A stretch of DNA of 64,000 nucleotides from Bacteroides ndongoniae (GTDB lineage Bacteria; Bacteroidota; Bacteroidia; Bacteroidales; Bacteroidaceae), in NCBI RefSeq assembly GCF_900108345.1, contig NZ_FNVV01000013.1:904944-968943 (forward strand), read 5' to 3'. Of the stretch, positions 33,386-42,396 are shown piece by piece. The notes beneath the pieces are model-generated. The model worked only from the letters and a program-made list of their open reading frames with translations. It was not told where the DNA came from and ran no database searches. How positions within the stretch are numbered: position 1 is the first letter of the stretch; each line of letters starts with the position of its first letter. A program made the translations under genes and the position numbers.

Positions 33386-34750
33386 ATGGCAGCAAAACCT
33401 TGTATTCCGAAAGGAACCCGTGACTTTTCGCCGGTAGAAATGGCGAAACGTAACTATATATTCAACACCATCCGCGACGTGTATCACCTCTATGGCTTCC
33501 AGCAGATAGAAACACCCGCTATGGAGATGCTTTCTACGCTGATGGGCAAGTATGGCGAGGAAGGCGACAAGCTCCTGTTCAAGATACAGAACTCGGGCGA
33601 CTACTTCTCTGGCCTGACCGATGACGAACTGCTGAGCCGCAACGCCGCCAAGCTGGCCTGCAAATTCTGCGAGAAAGGCTTGCGCTACGACCTGACGGTG
33701 CCTTTTGCACGCTACGTGGTGATGCATCGTGACGAAATTACTTTCCCTTTCAAACGCTATCAGATTCAACCCGTATGGCGTGCCGACCGTCCGCAGAAAG
33801 GACGTTACCGCGAGTTCTATCAGTGCGACGCCGACGTGGTGGGTAGTGATTCGTTGCTGAACGAAGTGGAACTGATGCAGATTGTCGACACGGTGTTCAG
33901 CCGTTTCGGCATACGGGTGTGCATCAAAATCAACAACCGCAAGATTCTGACCGGTATTGCCGAAATTATCGGCGAGGCAGACAAGATAGTAGACATCACC
34001 GTAGCCATCGACAAGCTGGACAAAATAGGTTTGGACAACGTGAACGCCGAACTGCGTGAAAAAGGCATCGGCGACGAGGCCATCGCCAAACTGCAACCTA
34101 TCATTCTGCTGAGCGGATCGAACGAAGAGAAACTGGCTACACTGAAGCAGGTATTGGCAGCCAGCGAAACCGGACTGAAGGGAGTGGAAGAGAGCGAGTT
34201 CATCCTTTCTACCCTGAAGGGATTGGGACTGAAAAACGAATTAGAGCTTGATCTGACCTTGGCACGCGGACTGAACTATTATACAGGTGCTATCTTCGAG
34301 GTGAAAGCCTTGGACGTGCAGATAGGTAGCATCACTGGTGGCGGACGCTATGACAACCTGACAGGTGTCTTCGGCATGGCCGGTGTGAGCGGTGTGGGTA
34401 TTTCGTTCGGTGCCGACCGTATCTTCGATGTGCTCAACCAGCTGGACCTTTATCCGAAGGAAGCCGTGAACGGCACCCAACTGCTTTTCATCAACTTTGG
34501 TGAAAAGGAAGCAGCCTTTTCCATGCAGGTACTGGCGCAGGTACGCGCTGCAGGTATCCGTGCCGAGATCTTCCCGGACAGCAGTAAGATGAAGAAACAG
34601 ATGAGCTACGCCAACGCTAAAGGTATTCCGTTCGTGGCACTGGTGGGCGAAAACGAGATGAACGAAGGCAAGGTGACCCTGAAAAATATGGAAACCGGCG
34701 AACAGCGTCTGGTGACTCCTGATGAACTGGTGGCAGAATTGGGTGACTAA
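33386..34750 (+). CDS. hisS: Histidyl-tRNA synthetase
   Basis: A 454-residue class II aminoacyl-tRNA synthetase that charges tRNA-His in the cytoplasm. Motif 1 region: [16 protein letters not shown]. Motif 2: [29 protein letters not shown]. The His-specific motifs [17 protein letters not shown] and [11 protein letters not shown] are present. The C-terminal anticodon-binding domain begins near residue 360 ([13 protein letters not shown]). It is monocistronic with its own terminator. Confidence 0.97.
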   Translation: MAAKPCIPKGTRDFSPVEMAKRNYIFNTIRDVYHLYGFQQIETPAMEMLSTLMGKYGEEGDKLLFKIQNSGDYFSGLTDDELLSRNAAKLACKFCEKGLRYDLTVPFARYVVMHRDEITFPFKRYQIQPVWRADRPQKGRYREFYQCDADVVGSDSLLNEVELMQIVDTVFSRFGIRVCIKINNRKILTGIAEIIGEADKIVDITVAIDKLDKIGLDNVNAELREKGIGDEAIAKLQPIILLSGSNEEKLATLKQVLAASETGLKGVEESEFILSTLKGLGLKNELELDLTLARGLNYYTGAIFEVKALDVQIGSITGGGRYDNLTGVFGMAGVSGVGISFGADRIFDVLNQLDLYPKEAVNGTQLLFINFGEKEAAFSMQVLAQVRAAGIRAEIFPDSSKMKKQMSYANAKGIPFVALVGENEMNEGKVTLKNMETGEQRLVTPDELVAELGD

Positions 34751-34775
34751 CCGATAAGAAAGATAAAAGACTATT

Positions 34776-34805
34776 AAAAGGGAGTGGGTTTCTGCTCCCT
34801 TTTTT
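34776..34805 (+). terminator. Terminator of hisS
   Basis: AAAAGGGAG and CTCCCTTTT form the stem, followed by further T residues. Confidence 0.85.
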
Positions 34806-34889
34806 GTATATTTGTAATCAGGGTGTAAAAGCAATGTAACAGGCGTGGGTTACTTTTGCATCGGACTTATAAATATGGAGGAGGTTATT

Positions 34890-35024
34890 ATGTTTTCCAT
34901 TCAACTAAACGAGAACAGGCACAATCTGCTGATTGGGGTAGTAATGTTTATTGTGGCCATTTTGTTTCTTTTGTACATGGGAAGTGCCATGGTCAGTTCG
35001 ACGAAGGCATTCTGGAGCATTTGA
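34890..35024 (+). CDS. Small single-pass membrane protein
   Basis: A 44-residue ORF too short for usual gene calling: MFSIQLNENRHNLLIG, then one hydrophobic helix (VVMFIVAILFLLYMGSAM) and a short tail. GGAGGAG lies 8 bp before the ATG. It stands alone between the hisS terminator and the groES control region. Support comes from composition and ribosome-binding-like context only; the function is unknown. Confidence 0.45.
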   Translation: MFSIQLNENRHNLLIGVVMFIVAILFLLYMGSAMVSSTKAFWSI

Positions 35025-35372
35025 ACAAGATAAACTGTGCCGAAGAAATACGGCTTTGAGAAACGAATTGATTGATTCCCTGACGATGGATTTTTCCATA
35101 GTTAGGGAATATTTTTTTCCCAGTTAGGAAATTATTTTTTCCCAGTTAGGGAAAAAATATTCCCCAGTTAGGTAATTTTCTGCATCTTCCTGACGGGCTG
35201 AAATCTGAAATAATTGCATAGGTTTGATTCGTGTAGCGTCAAATTGGCAGGAAAGGTCTGCCAATTTGTGCCGGTTGGCGTTTGGCACGCTTTTCGTATA
35301 TTGTTTATCGCCTGCGTCAAGGTAGGCAGAAACAAGAAAAAATAAGTAAAACATATAAAAACGAAAAGAACT
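35025..35372. other. groES-groEL control region
   Basis: About 350 bp without a gene. It has four boxes at exact 22-bp spacing (35098-35172) and, about 90 bp before groES, the sequence TTGGCACG that resembles a sigma-54 -24 element. No CIRCE operator is seen. Confidence 0.6.
35098..35172 (+). repeat. Four boxes CCAGTTAGG at exact 22-bp spacing
   Basis: Boxes start at 35098 (ATAGTTAGG), 35120, 35142 and 35164 (CCAGTTAGG each). Each lies in a short dyad TTCCC-AGTTA-GGGAA. Spacers are T-rich or A-rich. The array is about 200-275 bp upstream of groES. Confidence 0.8.
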
Positions 35373-35645
35373 ATGAACATTAAACCATTGGCAGACAGAG
35401 TTCTGATACTCCCTGCACCTGCAGAAGAAAAGACAATCGGCGGTATCATCATTCCTGATACAGCAAAAGAAAAACCCCTGAAAGGTGAAGTGATTGCAGC
35501 CGGTAACGGTACGAAAGACGAAGAGATGGTACTGAAAGCTGGTGACCATGTACTCTACGGCAAATACGCAGGTACTGAAATCGAACTCGACGGTACTAAA
35601 TATCTGATCATGCGTCAGAGCGACGTACTCGCTGTACTGGGATAA
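35373..35645 (+). CDS. groES: Co-chaperonin GroES
   Basis: A 90-residue 10-kDa chaperonin, full length: [35 protein letters not shown] contains the mobile loop ([12 protein letters not shown]) that docks on GroEL. The C-terminus shows [25 protein letters not shown]. It caps the GroEL cavity during ATP-driven folding. The gene lies 41 bp upstream of groEL in the same operon. Confidence 0.97.
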   Translation: MNIKPLADRVLILPAPAEEKTIGGIIIPDTAKEKPLKGEVIAAGNGTKDEEMVLKAGDHVLYGKYAGTEIELDGTKYLIMRQSDVLAVLG

Positions 35646-35674
35646 ATTATCAATTTTCAATTATCAATTTTTAA

Positions 35675-37321
<1,647 letters not shown>

Positions 37322-37357
37322 TCAGCCGATTTCCCCTGATTAATTAGTATAAAAGCA

Positions 37358-37402
37358 GCCGCGGTGTCTTGCCTTGTTTGTAAAGATGCCGCGGCTTTTT
37401 TT
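37358..37402 (+). terminator. Terminator of groES-groEL
   Basis: GCCGCGG and CCGCGGC arms with a 24-base loop are followed by seven T residues. Confidence 0.8.
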
Positions 37403-37421
37403 AATGATGAAGCATAAGAAT

Positions 37422-38441
37422 ATGAGAAGTTTTGCATCAGACAACAACTCAGGTGTGCATCCGCTGGTGATGGACGCCCTGAACCGTGCCAATAAAGACC
37501 ATGCGGTGGGCTACGGTGATGATCCCTGGACGGAAGAAGCCGTAGGCAAGATACGCGAAGCCTTTACGCCCGATTGCGAAGTCCTGTTTGTGTTCAACGG
37601 TACCGGTAGCAATGCTGTTGCCCTGCAACTGTGTACACGTCCTTACAACCTGATACTCTGTGCCGAGACAGCTCACATCTACGTGGATGAATGTGGTGCT
37701 CCTGCCCGTATGACGGGTTGTCAGATCAGGCCAATAGCGACTCCGGACGGGAAGCTGACGCCCGAACTCCTGCGGCCTTATCTGTGCCACTTCGGCGAAC
37801 AGCATCATTCTCAGCCGGGAGCCATTTACCTTTCGCAGTGTACGGAGCTGGGTACGATATACAAGCCCGACGAACTGCGTGCCATTACGGAGCTGGCACA
37901 CGCACATGGAATGTATGTACACATGGACGGTGCGCGTCTGGCCAATGCCTGTGCGGCACTTGGGCTGACGTTTAAGGAACTGACGGTGGACTGTGGTATT
38001 GATATCCTCAGTTTCGGAGGTACGAAGAACGGACTGATGATAGGCGAGAGTGTTATTATTTTCCATCCCGACCTGAAGAAGGAAGCGCGATTTGTCAGGA
38101 AGCAGTCGGCACAGTTGGCATCGAAGCTGCGTTATCTCTCCTGTCAGTTTACAGCCTATCTGAAGGATGACTTGTGGCTGAAGAATGCCCGTCATGCCAA
38201 CCAAATGGCATTGCTGTTGCGCGACGGATTGAAAGAGCTGCCCGAAGTATGGTTCACACAGGAAGTGGAAAGCAATCAGTTGTTCCTGACCATGCCCCGT
38301 CGGGTGATCGATAAACTGTTGCAGTCGTATTTCTTCTACTTCTGGGATGAGGCGGCTGATGAAATCAGGTTGGTGACCTCGTTCGATACTACGGAAGAGG
38401 ACATCCGCGAACTGCTTGCAACTGCAAAGAGCTGTTATTGA
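37422..38441 (+). CDS. Threonine aldolase-like PLP enzyme (beta-eliminating lyase family)
   Basis: About 339 residues from ATG 37422 (MRSFASDNNSGVHPLVM); an ATG at 37404 is possible, and longer starts would run into the groEL terminator. Fold-type I PLP enzyme of the L-threonine aldolase group: GTGSNAVALQLC, the cofactor Asp in VHMDGARLANA and the Schiff-base Lys in LSFGGTKNG. It would cleave threonine or allo-threonine to glycine and acetaldehyde. The initial SFASDNNSG is typical of low-specificity enzymes. Confidence 0.9.
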   Translation: MRSFASDNNSGVHPLVMDALNRANKDHAVGYGDDPWTEEAVGKIREAFTPDCEVLFVFNGTGSNAVALQLCTRPYNLILCAETAHIYVDECGAPARMTGCQIRPIATPDGKLTPELLRPYLCHFGEQHHSQPGAIYLSQCTELGTIYKPDELRAITELAHAHGMYVHMDGARLANACAALGLTFKELTVDCGIDILSFGGTKNGLMIGESVIIFHPDLKKEARFVRKQSAQLASKLRYLSCQFTAYLKDDLWLKNARHANQMALLLRDGLKELPEVWFTQEVESNQLFLTMPRRVIDKLLQSYFFYFWDEAADEIRLVTSFDTTEEDIRELLATAKSCY

Positions 38442-38592
38442 GGAGGGTGTCAAAATTGAGGGTAGCTGTATATTGCTACTTTCAGGTATGGATGACATGG
38501 CTTGGTTTGACGCATCCGCATGAGATTGTTGGCCTGTCCGTAAGAGTCAGGCGGAGGAATGGTGTAGTTTGAAATATAAAATTAGACAGAAT

Positions 38593-39543
38593 ATGGCATA
38601 TATTGATTATTATCAAGTACTGGGGGTGGACAAGACGGCATCGCAGGATGATATCAAGAAAGCGTACCGTAAGCTGGCACGTAAATTTCATCCTGACCTG
38701 AACCCGAATGACCCTACAGCAAAGGAAAAGTTTCAGGCCATCAACGAGGCAAACGAAGTGCTGAGTGATCCTGAAAAGCGAAAGAAGTACGATGAGTATG
38801 GTGAACACTGGAAACATGCCGATGAGTTCGAAGCGCAGAAGCGTGCCCGCCAGCAGGCTGGTGGCGCCGGGTTTGGCGGCTTCGGTTCGGGAGGCTTCGG
38901 TACGGACGGTAACGGTACGTATTGGTATTCGTCCGACGGGCAGGAGTTTACCGGAAGCAATGCCGGTGGTTTCTCGGATTTCTTTGAAGAACTCTTCGGG
39001 CACCGGGGACACGGCAGCAGAAGCCGGGGTGGTTTCCGCGGACAGGATTATCAGGCCGAACTGGAGCTGTCCTTGCGTGAGGCTGCACAGACACACAAGC
39101 AGGTGCTGACCGTGGGCGATAAGCAAGTGCGTATCACCATACCTGCCGGTGTAGCCAACGGACAGGTCATCAAGTTGAAAGGATACGGAGCTCCGGGTAT
39201 GAACGGTGGTCCTGCCGGTGACTTGTATATCACGTTTGTGATCCCTGACGATCCGGTGTTCAAGCGGCTGGGCGATGACCTTTATGTGGATGTCAATACC
39301 GATCTGTATACGGCTTTGCTGGGTGGCGAGCAGTTGGTAAGTACTTTGGACGGACAAGTGAAGCTGAAAGTGAAACCGGGTACGCAAAATGGTACCAAGG
39401 TGCGCCTGAAAGGTAAAGGTTTCCCTGTCTACAAGAAAGACGGAGAGGCTGGCGACCTGATTGTGACCTATCATGTTGTGTTGCCAACCAACCTGACTGA
39501 ACAGCAGAAAGAAATGTTCCGTAAAATTCAGAGTATGAACTAA
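38593..39543 (+). CDS. cbpA: CbpA-type DnaJ co-chaperone
   Basis: About 316 residues from [16 protein letters not shown]. The J-domain (1-70) has the HPD motif in [10 protein letters not shown], followed by a Gly/Phe-rich linker ([14 protein letters not shown]). There are no zinc-finger CxxCxGxG repeats, which separates CbpA from DnaJ. Two C-terminal substrate-binding beta domains follow. It stimulates DnaK and may bind curved DNA. The downstream gene encodes its probable modulator, CbpM. Confidence 0.93.
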   Translation: MAYIDYYQVLGVDKTASQDDIKKAYRKLARKFHPDLNPNDPTAKEKFQAINEANEVLSDPEKRKKYDEYGEHWKHADEFEAQKRARQQAGGAGFGGFGSGGFGTDGNGTYWYSSDGQEFTGSNAGGFSDFFEELFGHRGHGSRSRGGFRGQDYQAELELSLREAAQTHKQVLTVGDKQVRITIPAGVANGQVIKLKGYGAPGMNGGPAGDLYITFVIPDDPVFKRLGDDLYVDVNTDLYTALLGGEQLVSTLDGQVKLKVKPGTQNGTKVRLKGKGFPVYKKDGEAGDLIVTYHVVLPTNLTEQQKEMFRKIQSMN

Positions 39544-39555
39544 AAATGTATCACT

Positions 39556-39852
39556 ATGCAGAACGATTTGATTATTGTCAGCGATTATTGCGACAAATGC
39601 CACATAGAACCTGCCTTTATCGACCTGTTGCAAGAGAATGGTCTGATAGACATTTTGCTGGAGGAAGGAAAGCCGTGTCTGGCTTTCTCGCAACTGCCGG
39701 ATGTAGAGCGTTACAGCCGTATGTATTATGATCTTTCCATCAATATGGAAGGAATTGATGCCATCCATCACTTACTGGAACGTATGGAAAGCATGCAAAA
39801 GGAGATTGCTGCTTTGCGCGGACGGCTGAGGATGTATGGTGACCTGTTTTGA
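39556..39852 (+). CDS. cbpM: Chaperone modulator CbpM-like protein
   Basis: A 98-residue protein related to MerR-type helix-turn-helix folds: LIIVSDYCDKCHIEPAFIDLLQENGLI, then DVERYSRMYYDLSINMEGIDAIHHLLERMESMQKEIAALRGRL, a helical segment with coiled-coil character. CbpM binds the CbpA J-domain and blocks its action with DnaK. The position 12 bp after cbpA strongly supports the assignment. Confidence 0.87.
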   Translation: MQNDLIIVSDYCDKCHIEPAFIDLLQENGLIDILLEEGKPCLAFSQLPDVERYSRMYYDLSINMEGIDAIHHLLERMESMQKEIAALRGRLRMYGDLF

Positions 39853-39873
39853 GAATCCGGACAGGAAAAATAC

Positions 39874-39927
39874 AAAGCGGGAGGAAGCACGTTTGTGGAT
39901 ACTACACGACGCGCTTCTTTCCGCTTT
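39874..39927. terminator. Terminator between convergent cbpM and GNAT genes
   Basis: AAAGCGG-AGGAAGC pairs with GCTTCTTT-CCGCTTT across a loop; it can serve both directions. Confidence 0.65.
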
Positions 39928-39950
39928 ATTGTTTATACAGAGAAAGGGGC

Positions 39951-40253
39951 CTATAGGGCGCATGCATTTCCTTCGCAGTATTCCTGGCTGGGAGTGCCGT
40001 TGTACTCCGGATGGCGCTGCAACCAGCGGACAGCATAAGCGCAGGTGGCTACGCAGGCATAACCCTGCTGCAGGGCATAGTCGTAGGCAGCCTTGACAAG
40101 GGCCGAGGCGATGCCTTGTCCTTCGAGGGGAGCGGGAACGATGGTGTGGCGTATGTCGAGTGCGCCGTTTTCGATGAGATAAGCTACATGGGCTGTTTCA
40201 CCGTTTTGAGTCAGGGTGAAACGACGTTGTTCGGGGTTGTGCAGAATATTCAT
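39951..40253 (-). CDS. Small GNAT-fold N-acetyltransferase (YjdJ-like)
   Basis: A 100-residue protein from ATG 40253 (MNILHNPEQRRFTLTQNG). The acetyl-CoA binding segment is APLEGQGIASALVKAAYDYALQQGYACVATCAYAVRWLQRHPEY, typical of the short Gcn5-related family also found as YjdJ. The substrate is unknown. It is the last gene of a leftward group with the LytTR two-component system, 4 bp after the response regulator, so it may be co-transcribed. Confidence 0.87.
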   Translation of the reverse strand: MNILHNPEQRRFTLTQNGETAHVAYLIENGALDIRHTIVPAPLEGQGIASALVKAAYDYALQQGYACVATCAYAVRWLQRHPEYNGTPSQEYCEGNACAL

Positions 40254-40257
40254 GATA

Positions 40258-40989
40258 CTAGAGATTTTTATGTAAAACATCTTTTATTGGTAAAAGGTTC
40301 ATTCGTTTCATAAATTCGTCAGCATAAACTCGTCCGATGGGCAGCTCGACATTTCGGTGATGTAGCGTGAGCTGGCGACGGTTGTAACTGGCTATTTTAT
40401 GTAAGGGAACAATGTATGATTTGTGAATCCGCATGAAGCGTTCGGCGGGCAACAATTCCATAACTGTCTTCATGCTGGTTTGCGACAGAACCGGTTTGTC
40501 TGAAGTGAGTATTATCCGTATGTAGTTGTCCATGGCTTCGATGTATTCAATGTCCGCCAGCCGTATTTTGACATTTTTATATTCTACTTTCAGCATGATT
40601 TCTTCATCGGCAAATACAGGTTTGGCTTGGAGACGTTGCAATTCTTGCAGACGTTTTACTTTTTCCACAGCCCGTTCGAAACGGTTGTACGAAAAAGGTT
40701 TGTGCAGAAAGTCAACTGCATCGAGGTCGAAACCGTCAACTGCAAATTCGGCATAGGCCGTTGTAAATATCAGGAAGGTGCCTGCGGGCAGCTGGCGCGC
40801 TACGTCAATGCCATTGAAACCACCCATCTCGATGTCGAGAAAAACAAGATCAGGATGCATGTCTTTCACCTTTTGTAGTCCTTCAACAGGGTCGGTGAAG
40901 GTGATAAGTTCGATGTCGCCGCTTCGTTGGCAGAATTGCCGGATGATGCCGAGGGCTACCGGTTCGTCGTCGATGGCAATACACTTCAT
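40258..40989 (-). CDS. LytTR-type response regulator
   Basis: A 243-residue protein with receiver domain (DDE at 7-9, phosphoacceptor Asp52 in LVFLDIEMGG, Thr in FTTAY, Lys in LHKPFSY) and a C-terminal LytTR DNA-binding domain (about 140-235: VEYIEAMDNYIRIIL, RFMRIHKSYIVPLHKI). LytTR regulators bind direct repeats spaced about 21-22 bp. An array with exactly 22-bp period lies upstream of the adjacent kinase gene (42157-42244) and is a candidate target. Confidence 0.95.
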   Translation of the reverse strand: MKCIAIDDEPVALGIIRQFCQRSGDIELITFTDPVEGLQKVKDMHPDLVFLDIEMGGFNGIDVARQLPAGTFLIFTTAYAEFAVDGFDLDAVDFLHKPFSYNRFERAVEKVKRLQELQRLQAKPVFADEEIMLKVEYKNVKIRLADIEYIEAMDNYIRIILTSDKPVLSQTSMKTVMELLPAERFMRIHKSYIVPLHKIASYNRRQLTLHHRNVELPIGRVYADEFMKRMNLLPIKDVLHKNL

Positions 40990-41010
40990 GGCTGTTTCTT
41001 TTTAAAGTTT

Positions 41011-42057
41011 TTATGCAGACAATTTTATTTCCAGTTCTACTTTATACCATCCATCCTGTTCTTGGATGTTCAGTTTGTGAGCCGAGGGGTAGAGCAGTTC
41101 CAGGCGCTTGCGGCAGTTGGCAATGCCGATACCGGGTGCTTTGTCGGCTGGGCGTGGATTTACAATCGGGTTTTCGGCTATGAAGCAGAGGGTATTGTCT
41201 TTTACCTGTAGGCAGATGCGAATCAGACTTTTCTCATGTGCCGAGGTTCCGTATTTCAAGGCGTTTTCTACGAAAGTGATTAATAGCATAGGGGCTATCT
41301 GTGCATTGGGGCAGGCATGGTTGTTTTCGTAGGTATAATCTACTTGGGTACGACTTTCGTCCAACCGGTTTTTCTGTAGTTCGATGTACTGTTCGATGTA
41401 TTGGGCTTCTTCTGCTATGCTGACCTTGTCTTGGGTGGCACGGGTATACATGTATTTCACCAGGTGAATGAACTGTACGAAAGCTGCCTCTGCTTTCTCC
41501 GATTGTGCCAGCATGAGGCCATAGAGGGTGTTCAGTGTGTTGAATAGAAAGTGAGGATTGATCTGTGCCTTGTAGAGGGCCAGTTCGGCTTTCTTCTTTT
41601 CGAACTCTACACTTTGCCGTTCGCTCATCTGTCGGTAAAGCTCCGTGAGCAACCCTACAGCGATGCTGAAGCAGATAGTTACGAGATAGAGGAACCATGT
41701 TCCCTGCTGGTGTAGCCTGATTTTCGAGAGGTTGGTGACGCGTCTGATGCGCTCGGAACGCGGATGGTCGCCGCGAAAAGGAAATTCCATCTGATATTGT
41801 GTGACGAGCCATGTTACCAATACCGTACCGACTAAAAGACACAAGGCAATGATCAGCTGGCGTCGCGAGCGGAAGAGCATCGGCACACAGGCCTTGCGCG
41901 TCAGGAAGTAGACGGTACAGAGCCATCCTACGAGCAGGACAACGAAGGTCGAGTTGTTCTCCAACCAGCGCTCTACGGGGAGTAGCGTGATCATGGCTGG
42001 CAACAGAATGAGGCAGAAGAACAGGTCGATGCCCAATGGTAAGTATTTGTTGTTCAT
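41011..42057 (-). CDS. LytS-like sensor histidine kinase
   Basis: A 348-residue inner-membrane kinase with four hydrophobic segments in residues 1-150, then the His_kinase domain (QINPHFLFNTLNTLYGLML, phosphorylated His in the PHFLFN motif) and an ATP-binding domain (MLLITFVENALKYG, GIGIANCRKRLELLY). It lacks a large extracellular sensor. It is 21 bp upstream of the response regulator in one operon. A -7 match CAAAGATA lies at 42095-42102. The divergent receptor gene across the repeat array may be its regulated target. Confidence 0.93.
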   Translation of the reverse strand: MNNKYLPLGIDLFFCLILLPAMITLLPVERWLENNSTFVVLLVGWLCTVYFLTRKACVPMLFRSRRQLIIALCLLVGTVLVTWLVTQYQMEFPFRGDHPRSERIRRVTNLSKIRLHQQGTWFLYLVTICFSIAVGLLTELYRQMSERQSVEFEKKKAELALYKAQINPHFLFNTLNTLYGLMLAQSEKAEAAFVQFIHLVKYMYTRATQDKVSIAEEAQYIEQYIELQKNRLDESRTQVDYTYENNHACPNAQIAPMLLITFVENALKYGTSAHEKSLIRICLQVKDNTLCFIAENPIVNPRPADKAPGIGIANCRKRLELLYPSAHKLNIQEQDGWYKVELEIKLSA

Positions 42058-42094
42058 GGCGGTTGAGGTTTCTTTCTCTGTTTTTTATTTCCAA

Positions 42095-42102
42095 CAAAGA
42101 TA
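42095..42102 (-). promoter_or_regulatory. -7 promoter element of the kinase-regulator operon
   Basis: The minus strand reads TATCTTTG, a TAnnTTTG match, 37 bp upstream of the kinase start and about 30 bp from the 22-bp repeat array. Confidence 0.55.
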
Positions 42103-42134
42103 CAATAATAAAGGATAAATCCCAGTTTATTTTC

Positions 42135-42244
42135 TGTTTATCGGTAATAAACTCCCAGTTTATAGCCTTTAAACTCATAGTTTATTGGCTTTAAACTGTC
42201 AGTCTACTGCCTTTAAACTGTCAGTACAAAGGCCTTGTACTGTT
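42135..42244. repeat. Tandem 22-bp dyad array between divergent genes
   Basis: Four units start at 42157, 42179, 42201 and 42223, each with 6-bp arms around a 7-base loop: AGTTTA/TAAACT in units 1 and 2, AGTCTA/TAAACT in unit 3 and AGTACA/TGTACT in unit 4. A weaker unit precedes them. Unit 4 has changed both arms in a complementary way. Positions may be off by one base. Confidence 0.82.
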
Positions 42245-42396
42245 CTTCCGACGCCTGTTGTACGGAAGTCTTTTTGTGTCGTTTGCCATCTCATACGTGT
42301 CGTTCACCACTGCATACGGGCAGGGGTATTTTACGATAGCCCGGCTTTGCATAGTTTTGCATCAGATAATTGAAACATAAACGGACTTTACAAGGT

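Noticed and set aside
35025..35372. CIRCE operator before groES
   Set aside because: No TTAGCACTC-N9-GAGTGCTAA or close variant is present; the boxes found are different.
38443..38475. IS end resembling GAGGGTGTC
   Set aside because: Only one copy is present with no inverted partner nearby, so it cannot be separated from chance.
38482..39771. 429-codon leftward frame across cbpA and cbpM
   Set aside because: It runs antisense to two recognised genes and has shadow-like composition.
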